Assembly (NCBI GenBank): GCA_934255485.1 | Contig: CAKQOG010000004.1 | Location: forward strand, 31,983-95,982 | Direction: 5' to 3' | DNA: 64,000 nucleotides | Source of the DNA: an uncultured Prevotellamassilia sp. | GTDB taxonomy: Bacteria > Bacteroidota > Bacteroidia > Bacteroidales > Bacteroidaceae | Shown here: one piece after another, positions 34,372 to 44,700 of the stretch | Layout: each line of letters opens with the position of its first letter | How positions within the stretch are numbered: position 1 is the first letter of the stretch | Program-made: the position numbers and the translations under genes | Notes under the pieces: model-generated | What the model saw: only the letters and a program-made list of their open reading frames with translations | Told to the model about the DNA's origin: nothing | Databases searched by the model: none

Positions 34372-36298
34372 GTTTATCATATATACAGGCATCGGCTTTA
34401 CATGGTTATGCCGCTTGTTGCTGTGTACCACTTTCATCTTTTCGGGGTTTGTTAAAGTGGCAGACCCTATGGGCATGGTACACAAATTGCATGCCTATAC
34501 GGTGGCTCTCAACCTTTCGGTAGCCGAAAATTCACTGCTGCTCGAAGTTGCTGCTACGGCTTTAGGCACCATTGAGTTTGTGTTGGGCATGTATTTGCTT
34601 TTGGGGTTTAGGCGCAAATTCACCACACGCACCATAGCCCTATTTATGCTTGCATTCACCCTTGTCACTGCATGGATTTATGCAACCGACCCCGTGCCCG
34701 ACTGCGGATGCTTTGGCGAAGCCATCAAACTAACCAATGGGCAAACCTTTGCTAAGAACATTGTTTTGCTGCTTGCCTCAGCGGTTATGCTGATACGTCC
34801 ATTCTCTGGTCTGCGGCTCATGTCAGAGCGAAATGCATGGATACTCTCCATTTATTCGTGGTGTTATGCCATCGGATTAGCACTCTACACGCTCCACTAT
34901 CTGCCCATTATCGACTTTTCGGGATATGTGAGGGGAGCAAACATTAAGCAAGCCGTAATGGGCGAGGCCGACGAAGCTACTACCGAAAAGTTGGCCAACT
35001 TCTGCCTTATCAATGCGCAAACTGGCTACGATGCTACCCTCGATGTGCTTAACCACAAAGGATATACGTTTTTGCTCACCGTTCCTTCAACTATCACGGC
35101 CGACGATGGTTGTTGCGACCGCATCAACGACCTTTACGACTTTTGTCTTGACCACCATGTGCCCTTTTATATGGTTACGTCATCAACAGGCAAAGACCTC
35201 AACAAATGGATAGACGAAACGGGGGCAGCCTATCCTACCCTACTTGCCGAAGACACAGAGCTGAGCACCATGGTGCGCTCTAATCCTGGTCTCATGTTGC
35301 TTAACAATGGGGTGATTGAGGGTAAATGGAGCAACAACAACCTACCCGAAATCGACGACAACACGCATAGCGTTACACAACTCGTTGGTAGCAACCCTGA
35401 TAAGAACCCCACAACCACGCTATTGTTATGGTTTGTAGTTCCATTCATTATCATTGTATTGCTCGATACGCTTTGGACAGGACATCAATTTTACAAACAA
35501 CATATCTACGTTAAACGTTTTAAACTCAAAAAAATCATGAGAAAGAAAATCGTTGCAGGTAACTGGAAAATGAACAAGAACCTGCAAGAGGGCGTAGCTC
35601 TCGCTAAGGAACTGAACGAAGTGCTTACAGCTGACAAGCCCAACTGCGGTGTAATCATCTGCACTCCTTTCATCCACTTGGCTTCTGTAGCTAACATCAT
35701 CGACTCTAACATCATCGGTCTTGGTGCAGAAAACTGCGCAGACAAGGTGAGCGGTGCCTACACTGGCGAGGTTTCTGCCGAAATGGTTAAGAGCACAGGT
35801 GCTAACTACGTAATTCTTGGTCACAGCGAACGCCGCGCATACTATCATGAAACTCCCGAAATCTTGAAGGAGAAGGTTAAGTTGGCTCTTGCTAACAACC
35901 TCGATGTTATCTTCTGCATTGGCGAGGTTCTCGAAGATCGCGAAGCAGGCAAGCAAAACGAAGTTGTTAAGGCTCAACTCGAAGGCTCACTCTTCGACCT
36001 TACTGCTGAAGAGTTCTCACACATCATCTTGGCTTACGAACCAGTATGGGCTATTGGTACAGGTAAAACTGCTACTGCTGACCAGGCTGAAGAGATGCAC
36101 GCATTTATCCGCTCTACTATCGCTGACAAGTTTGGTGCTGAAGCTGCTGAAAACGTTTCAATCCTCTATGGTGGTAGCTGCAAACCAACTAACGCTAAGG
36201 AAATCTTCTCTAAGGTGGACGTTGATGGTGGCTTGATTGGTGGTGCTGCTCTTAAGGCTGCCGACTTCAAGGGTATCATCGATGCTTGGAAAGCTTAA
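34361..36298 (+). CDS. DoxX-like membrane protein fused in frame to triosephosphate isomerase
   Basis: A 645-residue open frame with TTG start overlapping DUF1599 by 11 nt. Residues 1-160 hold four membrane segments of a DoxX/MauE-type protein ([24 protein letters not shown]), followed by a periplasmic thioredoxin-like region (about 200-340) and a further membrane segment near 350-368. There is no stop between this and TpiA, which begins at residue 393. Most relatives have two separate genes. An A7 tract lies just before the TpiA ATG; one A fewer would give a TGA overlapping that ATG. The fused product would carry TpiA on the cytoplasmic side of the membrane. Internal initiation at 35537 is also possible. 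Confidence 0.7.
   Translation: MKNKFIIYTGIGFTWLCRLLLCTTFIFSGFVKVADPMGMVHKLHAYTVALNLSVAENSLLLEVAATALGTIEFVLGMYLLLGFRRKFTTRTIALFMLAFTLVTAWIYATDPVPDCGCFGEAIKLTNGQTFAKNIVLLLASAVMLIRPFSGLRLMSERNAWILSIYSWCYAIGLALYTLHYLPIIDFSGYVRGANIKQAVMGEADEATTEKLANFCLINAQTGYDATLDVLNHKGYTFLLTVPSTITADDGCCDRINDLYDFCLDHHVPFYMVTSSTGKDLNKWIDETGAAYPTLLAEDTELSTMVRSNPGLMLLNNGVIEGKWSNNNLPEIDDNTHSVTQLVGSNPDKNPTTTLLLWFVVPFIIIVLLDTLWTGHQFYKQHIYVKRFKLKKIMRKKIVAGNWKMNKNLQEGVALAKELNEVLTADKPNCGVIICTPFIHLASVANIIDSNIIGLGAENCADKVSGAYTGEVSAEMVKSTGANYVILGHSERRAYYHETPEILKEKVKLALANNLDVIFCIGEVLEDREAGKQNEVVKAQLEGSLFDLTAEEFSHIILAYEPVWAIGTGKTATADQAEEMHAFIRSTIADKFGAEAAENVSILYGGSCKPTNAKEIFSKVDVDGGLIGGAALKAADFKGIIDAWKA
35537..36298 (+). CDS. 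tpiA: Triosephosphate isomerase (domain or separate product)
   Basis: From the ATG at 35537 the product has 253 residues, the normal TpiA length. NWKMNKN carries the catalytic Lys, GHSERR the catalytic His, and [11 protein letters not shown] the catalytic Glu, with [10 protein letters not shown] and GGLIGGAAL forming the phosphate loop. It interconverts dihydroxyacetone phosphate and glyceraldehyde-3-phosphate. The A-rich stretch before this ATG suits Bacteroidota translation initiation, so it may be made separately as well as in the fused form. Codon use is visibly more regular than in the upstream DoxX part, as for a highly expressed gene. Confidence 0.9.
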   Translation: MRKKIVAGNWKMNKNLQEGVALAKELNEVLTADKPNCGVIICTPFIHLASVANIIDSNIIGLGAENCADKVSGAYTGEVSAEMVKSTGANYVILGHSERRAYYHETPEILKEKVKLALANNLDVIFCIGEVLEDREAGKQNEVVKAQLEGSLFDLTAEEFSHIILAYEPVWAIGTGKTATADQAEEMHAFIRSTIADKFGAEAAENVSILYGGSCKPTNAKEIFSKVDVDGGLIGGAALKAADFKGIIDAWKA

Positions 36299-36339
36299 TT
36301 AAGCAAACTCTAAGAGCTAATAATAAACAATAGCTCTTT

Positions 36340-36408
36340 AATGTGCAAATAAGAAAGCAAGACTCTCAACTTAAATTATAGGTTGCCTTGTTTTCATATT
36401 TGCACATT
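36340..36408 (+). terminator. Terminator of tpiA
   Basis: 22-bp inverted repeat with two mismatches (aatgtgcaaata... / ...tatttgcacatt), 24-nt loop, 42 nt after the stop. A smaller hairpin (aagagct / agctctt) comes just before it. Confidence 0.7.
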
Positions 36409-36534
36409 TACCACTTTTTGAAATAACTCTTTTTGAATAGCTTCTTACGCATTACTATGTTTAAAAACAAGGGCTTCTATTTTCAAAAGGGTTCAATTTC
36501 AAATCATTAAAAAACATACCGCAACATTCGCTCA

Positions 36535-37233
36535 ATGAAACATTTTCTCTTCATTATTTGTGCCACACTATTTGCATGCCAAACGCTTAAAGCACAAAAC
36601 ACATACACCGAGAAACTACGCCAAAACGAAGTAGGTAAGGGCACTGTAATTATTAACCATTCTGCCGAAATAGACCGCATTGTTAATGGTATTCATCAGT
36701 CTGTAAACAAGAGCAAAACGAGCAACAACACAGCCAGCAAAGCGCAAACACAAACACAAACAGAAGCAAAGAGCACTACAATACACCCAAGCACTATTAC
36801 CAATATCGTTGCTAACAAAAACGAAAAAGCTAAGCACGAGAACAAAAGCAAAAACGAAGTTAAAGGCGAAAACAAGCACAACACCAAACAAGGTGATGCA
36901 AAACCCAATCAAACCAAACACGAAACAAACAACCCTACAACTTCGGCGTACATCAGCCGCGCACGTCACAAAGCACGCGGTTACAGAATATGCATTTTCA
37001 CAGGCGGAAACTCACGCGCTGACAAGATAAAAGCTATACAAATGGGCAACAAATGCCGTAGAAAATTTGGCGAACTTGCCGCATACACCAGTTTTGAACC
37101 TCCACGTTGGGTAACTCATGTAGGCGATTTTAAAACACGTCAAGAGGCCCAAAAATATGTTGTACGCATTCGTCGTGCACGTATATCATACGAAGTGCGC
37201 ATCGTGGCAAGCGAAGTGAACATACCCTACTAA
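36535..37233 (+). CDS. Secreted SPOR domain protein
   Basis: A 232-residue protein with signal peptide ([21 protein letters not shown]). The middle (about 65-140) is low complexity, dominated by Lys, Asn, Thr and Gln. The C-terminal 80 residues form a SPOR-like domain ([19 protein letters not shown] ... [20 protein letters not shown]). It is expected to bind peptidoglycan in the periplasm. Same-strand neighbours are tpiA upstream and folE 61 nt downstream, the usual order in this phylum. Confidence 0.8.
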   Translation: MKHFLFIICATLFACQTLKAQNTYTEKLRQNEVGKGTVIINHSAEIDRIVNGIHQSVNKSKTSNNTASKAQTQTQTEAKSTTIHPSTITNIVANKNEKAKHENKSKNEVKGENKHNTKQGDAKPNQTKHETNNPTTSAYISRARHKARGYRICIFTGGNSRADKIKAIQMGNKCRRKFGELAAYTSFEPPRWVTHVGDFKTRQEAQKYVVRIRRARISYEVRIVASEVNIPY

Positions 37234-37294
37234 AACAACAACAGCAAGCAACAGAAAAAAGCCTGTTCATTTACTGATTTTTTACATATCAAAA

Positions 37295-37861
37295 ATGGAA
37301 ACAGATAAACTCGAACAACTACAACACCACTATCACGAGATACTGAAACTATTGGGCGAAGATGCTGAACGCGAGGGACTTTTAAAAACGCCATTGCGAG
37401 TGGCTAAAGCCATGCAAACCCTTACAAAGGGATATAACATGAAGCCCGAAGATGTGCTTAACTCTGCCAAGTTTAAAGAGCCTTATAAGCAAATGGTTAT
37501 CGTTAAGGACATCAAGTTTTACTCGCGTTGCGAACACCACATGTTGCCTTTCTACGGCAAGGTGCATGTGGCCTACATACCCAATGGTTACATCACAGGA
37601 CTATCTAAGATTGCACGCATTGTAGATATCTTCTCACACCGCCTACAAGTGCAAGAGCGCATGACTACACAAATTAAAGAATGTATAGAGAACGCACTCT
37701 CGCCCAAGGGCGTAATGGTTGTAGCCGAAGCACATCACATGTGCATGCAAATGAGAGGTGTTGAAAAAGACGACTCAACAACCGTTACATCCGACTATAG
37801 CGGAGCGTTTGAACAGGCCGAAGCACGTGCCGAGTTTATGCGACTCATTGAGAAACGATAA
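37295..37861 (+). CDS. folE: GTP cyclohydrolase I
   Basis: A 188-residue type I GTP cyclohydrolase, first step to tetrahydrofolate, converting GTP to dihydroneopterin triphosphate. The zinc and active-site motif [20 protein letters not shown] is complete, followed by [13 protein letters not shown] and the third metal ligand Cys in [12 protein letters not shown]. Normal length. It follows the SPOR gene by 61 nt. Confidence 0.95.
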   Translation: METDKLEQLQHHYHEILKLLGEDAEREGLLKTPLRVAKAMQTLTKGYNMKPEDVLNSAKFKEPYKQMVIVKDIKFYSRCEHHMLPFYGKVHVAYIPNGYITGLSKIARIVDIFSHRLQVQERMTTQIKECIENALSPKGVMVVAEAHHMCMQMRGVEKDDSTTVTSDYSGAFEQAEARAEFMRLIEKR

Positions 37862-38014
37862 GCATAAAGGGATAATACTTTTTAACGCTGTTTGTAGGTA
37901 TTATCATTTCTATTTCAGCATACTTGCGATGCAGATTGATAGGCCCACTCACAACATTTTTTGTGTTTATCATATAATAAAAAGCCATTCTTTCCGTTAA
38001 TATTAACAAGAGCC

Positions 38015-38614
38015 ATGATTGAATTTATTAGAGGCAACATAGACGATATCACTCCCACAAAAGCTGTTATCGAAGCAAATGGTGTGGGATATGCACTCAA
38101 CATTTCGCTTAACACCTATACGGCCATCCAAAACAATAAGGATGCTAAACTCTATGTGTTTGAAGTGATTAGAGAAGATGCATACACCCTCTTTGGCTTT
38201 GCCACACACTTAGAGCGCGACTTGTTTGAGTTACTAATCAGTGTGTCGGGAGTTGGCGGACAAACGGCCCGAATGATACTATCTGCCTTTACACCTGCCG
38301 ACTTAGCTAACATTGTTCAAACAGAAGATGTGCGCTCACTTAAAAGCGTAAAAGGTATCGGCCCCAAAGCTGCACAACGCATTATTGTGGACCTTAAGGA
38401 CAAGATGACCAACTTTATCGGTAGCAGCGAAAGTAGTGGCAACACAAGCCATGAGGTTAAGGCTAATTCGCCAATCATCGAAGAGGCTGTTCAGGCACTT
38501 ACAGTGCTTGGCTTTGCACCTGCACCAACACAAAAGATTGTCATTCAAATAGTGAAAGAAGAACCATCAATCCCTGTAGAAGGAATTATAAAAAAAGCAC
38601 TTAAAATGCTATAA
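38015..38614 (+). CDS. ruvA: Holliday junction branch migration protein RuvA
   Basis: A 199-residue RuvA from the ATG at 38015; the frame is open 18 codons upstream without similarity. N-terminal OB domain IEFIRGNIDDI ... VIEANGVGYALNI, two helix-hairpin-helix motifs (LLISVSGVGGQTARMIL and VKGIGPKAAQRIIVDL), then a linker and the C-terminal RuvB-contact domain (EEAVQALTVLGFAPA). It tetramerises on junctions and loads RuvB. sprA starts 133 nt later. Confidence 0.95.
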   Translation: MIEFIRGNIDDITPTKAVIEANGVGYALNISLNTYTAIQNNKDAKLYVFEVIREDAYTLFGFATHLERDLFELLISVSGVGGQTARMILSAFTPADLANIVQTEDVRSLKSVKGIGPKAAQRIIVDLKDKMTNFIGSSESSGNTSHEVKANSPIIEEAVQALTVLGFAPAPTQKIVIQIVKEEPSIPVEGIIKKALKML

Positions 38615-38747
38615 TTTGGGGAAACTTGCTATTTGTAAAGATGGGTTTGCGTTGCTAATAGTTGTATGCTCTACATTGCCCTAATAAAATAAAAAGTCTT
38701 ATCCGCTCTCTCCGCACACATAAGCTAAATAACTAATCTGATTATCC

Positions 38748-41700
38748 TTGAAACATACGTTCTACATACTGCTGTTTGTATTAGCCTCTATCGGTATAGG
38801 GGTGGGACAAGCAGCATTTATGCAATCTGATAGACAGACGGCACATAGCAGTCGGCCCGAAGCAAAAGAAACATCTGTTACACAAAAAAACGTTGTAACA
38901 GCAAGTGATTCGTTGCCTAAGGTAAAAAAAACAACGCTTGTTACTTTGGCCGATACCACTCATGGAATGGTTGACCTACGCGACCCCGACAATCTGAAAA
39001 CAGAGGGTGAGTTTGACGAAAAAACAGGAACGTATCTCTTTGGTACAAAACTGGGTAAGGACTTTCTTGATACTCCTTTCTCTATGACCTGGCAAGAGTA
39101 TCAAAAACTGATGATGCAACGTTCTATTGCCAACTACTATCGCGCTAAAAACGCTGAAGAGTTTAAAAACAAGGGGAAAGATAAATTCGACTTTACAGAT
39201 ATGCACTTCGACCTTGGACCAATGAACAAAATATTTGGTCCTGGGGGTGTGCGCATTAAAACACAAGGTTCTGCCGAATTAAAAATTGGCGCTAACACGC
39301 GCTTTACTGACAACCCAAGCCTTTCTGAACGCAACAGAAAGGTTTTTGGCTTTGACTTTGACGAAAAGATTAACCTTAGTCTGAATGGTAAAGTTGGCGA
39401 CAAAGTAAACATGGACTTCAACTATAACTCTGAAGCCACTTTTGACTTTGATACACAAAACCTCAAACTACACTACGAAGGTAAGGAAGACGAAATTATC
39501 AAACTTATTGAGGCGGGCAACGTGAGTATGCCAACCAATTCATCGTTGGTTAAAGGTGCCACATCGCTTTTTGGCGTTAGAACCGACATGCAATTTGGTA
39601 AACTTAAACTCTCTACCGTTGTAGCACAAAAAAAGTCTACTTCATCAAGTGTTAGTTCAAAAGGTGGTTCGCAACTTTCTAGTTTTGAGTTCTCTGCCGA
39701 TGCATACGACGAGAACAGACACTACTTTCTGTCTCACTTCTTTCGCGATCACTACGATGAGAATATGCGCCAATTGCCCAACATAACATCGGGTATAACC
39801 ATTAACCGCATCGAGGTGTGGGTGACAAACAAAACGGGGGCTACTACAGACACACGTAACATTGTGGGATTTACCGACCTTGCAGAGCACGACCATATTG
39901 CCAACAATCGTTGGAACGGAACTGGTAGCATAAACCCAAGCAACACCTCGAATAATCTTTACTCAATACTGAATGCTACACTTGATGGGGCACGCAATAT
40001 ATCATCGGCTACTTCTACGCTTGATGGGGCTGGTCTTGTGGGAGGTATCGATTATGAAAAACTTGAATCGGCACGCAAACTTTCTTCATCAGAATATAAC
40101 TTGAATAGTTCCTTAGGCTATATTTCGCTTAAACAAACGCTGCAAACAGACCAAGTGCTTGCCGTGGCGTATGAGTATACTTACAAAGGACAAACTTATC
40201 AAGTAGGCGAATTTGCCTCCGACCATAAGGATAATAAAGAGGTGCTCTACGTTAAGACACTAAAGAACACTGCTTGCACTCCCGCTGTGGGTAACTGGAA
40301 TTTGGAGATGAAGAATGTTTATGCCTTAGGTGCCTCGTCGGTACAGAAAGATAAGTTCAGACTTGACATTAAACTGCTTTCTGACACATCGGGTGTTTAT
40401 CTTAGCTACTTGCCAGACCCATCTATAAAAGACAAAAAAATACTGACATTGGTGGGACTTGATCGCTTAGACAACAACAATAAGATTGGACCAAATGGTA
40501 CATTTGACTTTGTTGAGGGCTACACCATTAATGCGTCGAGCGGTAGAGTGTTCTTCCCTGTTATTGAACCCTTTGGCTCTTCATTAAGAAAGGCTATCGG
40601 CAATGATGCCGTTGCAGACAAATATGTTTTTCAAGAACTTTATGACTCTACACGCACCGTTGCTAAGCAAATAGCCGAAAGAAATAAGTTTCTCATTACC
40701 GGACAATATAAGGCTACCCGAAACGATGAAATCGTGTTGGGAGCTATGAATATACCCCGTGGTTCGGTGATTGTTACAGCTGGTGGTCAAACGCTTATGG
40801 AGGGGTCGGACTATACAGTAGACTATAACTCTGGCGTGGTTAGAATTTTGAACAAGAGCATACTCGATGCGGGCACAAATATTAATGTAAGCCTTGAGAG
40901 CAACAGCGACTATGGCATGCAACGTAAAACCATGTTCGGAATGAACTTTGAATATAACTTTTCAAAGGATTTCAAAATGGGCGGTACGTTTATGCACTTA
41001 GGTGAGAAACCTCTTACCACGAAAGTGGCTATGGGATCGGAGCCTTTAAATAACACTTTGTGGGGACTCAACCTTTCATGGAAGAAACAAAGTCAGCGAC
41101 TGACCGATTGGATTAACAAACTACCGCTTATTCATTGCACAGCGCCATCGAGCATAAACTTTACAGGTGAATTTGCTCAACTCTTTGCAGGTAAAAGCAG
41201 AGGGGCACAAGGAAATGCCTCGTATATAGATGACTTTGAGAACACTAAGAGCGATATTGATATCTCTAATCCTAAAGAATGGACCATATCGAGTGTACCC
41301 TCTGTATTCCCAGAATCGAAGTATACAAACGATGTACGCTATGGCTACAATCGTGCATTATTGGCATGGTATTACATCGACCCATTGTTTACTCGTCGTT
41401 CTTCAAGTCTAACTCCAAGCCACATAAAAAACGATTTGGCTCAACTTTCTGACCCTAATGTACGTGAGATTTACAAAAGCGAATTGTTCCCAAACAAAAG
41501 CGTTAATATGCAAGAATCTAACACGCTCAATGTGCTAAACCTTGCCTACTATCCTAATGAACGCGGTCCGTATAACCTCGACCCATCGCTCGACGTAAAT
41601 GGTCATCTGCTCTATCCTGAAAAGAGATGGGGTGGCATGATGCGTAAACTCGAAACCTCTGACTTTGAAACCTCTAACATCGAGTATATTGAGTTTTGGA

Positions 41701-44700
41701 TGCAAGACCCCTTTATCAAAGCTCGCGAAGCAGGAAAAACATTTAATGGCGACCTTTATTTTAACTTAGGCGAAATAAGCGAGGATATTTTGAAGGATGG
41801 TAAGAAGTTTTACGAAAGCGGCTTACCTATTGACGATGACCCTACCCAGTATACTGAAACTGTGTGGGGACGTGTGCCAAATCAAAACACCGTAACCTAT
41901 GCCTTTAACACATCAAGCGGCTCAAGAGCTAAACAAGATGTGGGATATAATGGTTTGACCTCTGAACAAGAAAAAACTTATCCCGCATACGCTGCCTTTC
42001 TGTCGGCCATACAGTCAAAGGTAAGTCCAACTGTATACGACTCTATACTTTCATCACCATCAGCCGACAAGTATCACTACTTTAGAGGTTCTGACTATGA
42101 CCGCGAGCAACGTTCTATCCTCGATAGATACAAATACATCAACAACCCGAACGGAAATGCTGTTGATGCAGAAAACTCTCCAGAAAAATATAGTACTGCC
42201 TACAAAACGCAGCCCGATGTTGAAGACATTAACCAAGACTTCACACTCAACGAATACGAAAAGTACTATCAATATCACGTTAAAATTGCAGAGGATGCTT
42301 TGCAAGTAGGACAAAACTATATTGTAGACAAGCGCACCTCTAAACAAAAGACACGCGATGGCAACACACGCGAATATACTTGGTATCTCTTCCGTATACC
42401 CGTGGAACAATATGAGAAAAGAGAAGGTGGTATATCCGACTTCTCCTCTATCCGTTTTATGCGTATGTATATGACTGGATTTGCAGAACCTGTTGTACTT
42501 CGTTTTGCAACGTTGAATCTTGTTCATGGCGAATGGCGCTCGTATGAACAAGCGCTTTATCAAGGTAAAGCACCTGAGGCTAGCGGCACGTTAGAGGTGA
42601 GTGCAGTGAACTTTGAAGAGAACAACGAAAAGGAACCTGTAAACTACATTATGCCTCCTGGTATCAGCCGTGTACAAGACCCCGGACAAACACAAATTTT
42701 GCAAAACAACGAACAAGCTCTCTCGCTTGTTGTAAAACAACTGGCAAGCGGCGACGCACGTGCTGTATATAAGAACACCAACCTCGATTTGCGCAGATAT
42801 AAACACTTACAAATGTTTACCCATGCCAATTCGTTGATTGGACAAAATGCTGTTGAAGATGGACAAACCTCTATCTTCATACGCTTGGGATCTGACTACA
42901 AAAGCAACTTCTATGAATACGAAATTCCTCTTAAAATAACTCCCGCCGCCCATTATGCTGACAATACAGCCAACGCGCGCATTGTTTGGCCACAAGACAA
43001 TATGCTGGATATAGACCTTAGCATACTCACAAAAGCTAAGAACAATCGTAACAAACAGAAGGCTTTAGGCCTTGCATCGTTTGCTAAACTCTACTCTGAA
43101 TACGATGCTTCGCGACCTGCAAACAAAGTGAGCGTGATGGGTAACCCTTCGTTGGGCGATGTACGAACCATTATGATTGGCGTACGCAATAATTCTCGAA
43201 CCACACAATATGTTGAGGTTTGGGCTAACGAACTGCGCTTGCAACAATTCACTAATAAAGGTGGTTGGGCTGCGCAATCACAACTCAACCTTCAGTTGTC
43301 TGACCTTGCTTCTGTTAATCTTTCAGGACATATTGAGACTGAAGGGTTTGGTGGACTTGAAGAGACCGTTAGCCAAAGACGTAATGAAAACCTATACGAA
43401 TATTCGGTAACTACAAATGTTGATGCAGGTAAAATATTGCCCGAAAAGGTTAAACTGAATGCACCTATCTACTATTCTTACTCTAAACAAAAGACTTCGC
43501 CAAGATACAATCCTCTTGACACTGATATGGAACTCGACGAAGCTCTTAATGCACTGAATACGAAGGCAGAAAAGGACTCTCTTAAGAACATTGCCGATAA
43601 AGTTGTAATAAACAAAAACTTCAGCATTAGTGGTGCAAGGTTTAACATCGTGACCAAGAGCCATTCTATGCCTTACGACCCTGCAAACTTTACCTTTGGA
43701 TATGCTTACTCTTCGCGCAACACCACTGGAGAAACTACTGCTTGGGAGAAAGACCAAAATTGGAAGTATAGCTTTAACTATAGTTGGTCGCCCAACTTTA
43801 AGGCATTCGAGCCTTTTAAAAAGAATAAGAGCAAATCAAAATGGTTTAAGATTTTAAAAGAACAAAGTATCAGTTATTTGCCACAAAACATTGGCTTTAA
43901 TTCTGATATTAGCCGCTCTTACTATGAACTGCAAGAGCGTGATATGGAAAACTTAAACAACAATACGCTACCACTTTCGTGGTCAAGCGATTTCCTATGG
44001 AATAGGTCTTTCCAATTGCGTTGGGACTTAACAAGAAGTATACATGCAAATTTCTCTTCTGGTACGAATGCAGAGATTGAACAACCTTATACAGCGGTTA
44101 ATAAAGACCTATACCCCGATCGTTACAAGGCTTGGAAAGATTCTGTTTGGCAAAGTATCAAGCACATGGGACGTCCTTTGACCTACCAACAGAATTTTGA
44201 TCTTTCGTGGAAGTTACCACTCAACAAACTGCCTTTGTTTGATTGGCTAACATCTGACGTTGCATATAATGCTACCTACAATTGGGCTCGCGGTTCTGAA
44301 CTTGAAAATGGTAGTACTCTTGGCAACACCATTAGCAATAGCCGCAACATAACTGGTAATGTGCGCCTCAACCTTGAGACTCTCTATAACCATGTACCCT
44401 TCTTGAAAAAGGTGAACAGAAAATATGCTCAAACACCTAAGGACAAAAGCAAAGAAGCTGAAAAGAAGAACTTCCAAAAAGAAATTCAACTAAAAACCGA
44501 CACAACCCTCACCATACAACATAATCAACGTGCAAAGAACATCAGAGTTACTGCCATTCGCCCCAATGGTAGCAGATACCCTATTCGCTTTAAGGTGATA
44601 GACAATAACAAAATATTAGTGCTATCTAAAGATACAGCACGACTAAAAATAACTGTTACTCCTAAAAAGAGAAAAGAAGACCAAGGATGGTATAAAGCTA

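Noticed and set aside
42060..42563. Minus-strand gene of 167 codons inside sprA
   Set aside because: It is antisense to a well-supported type IX gene, is low in ordinary domain features, and is explained by codon bias of the plus strand; the same holds for the other reverse frames in sprA.
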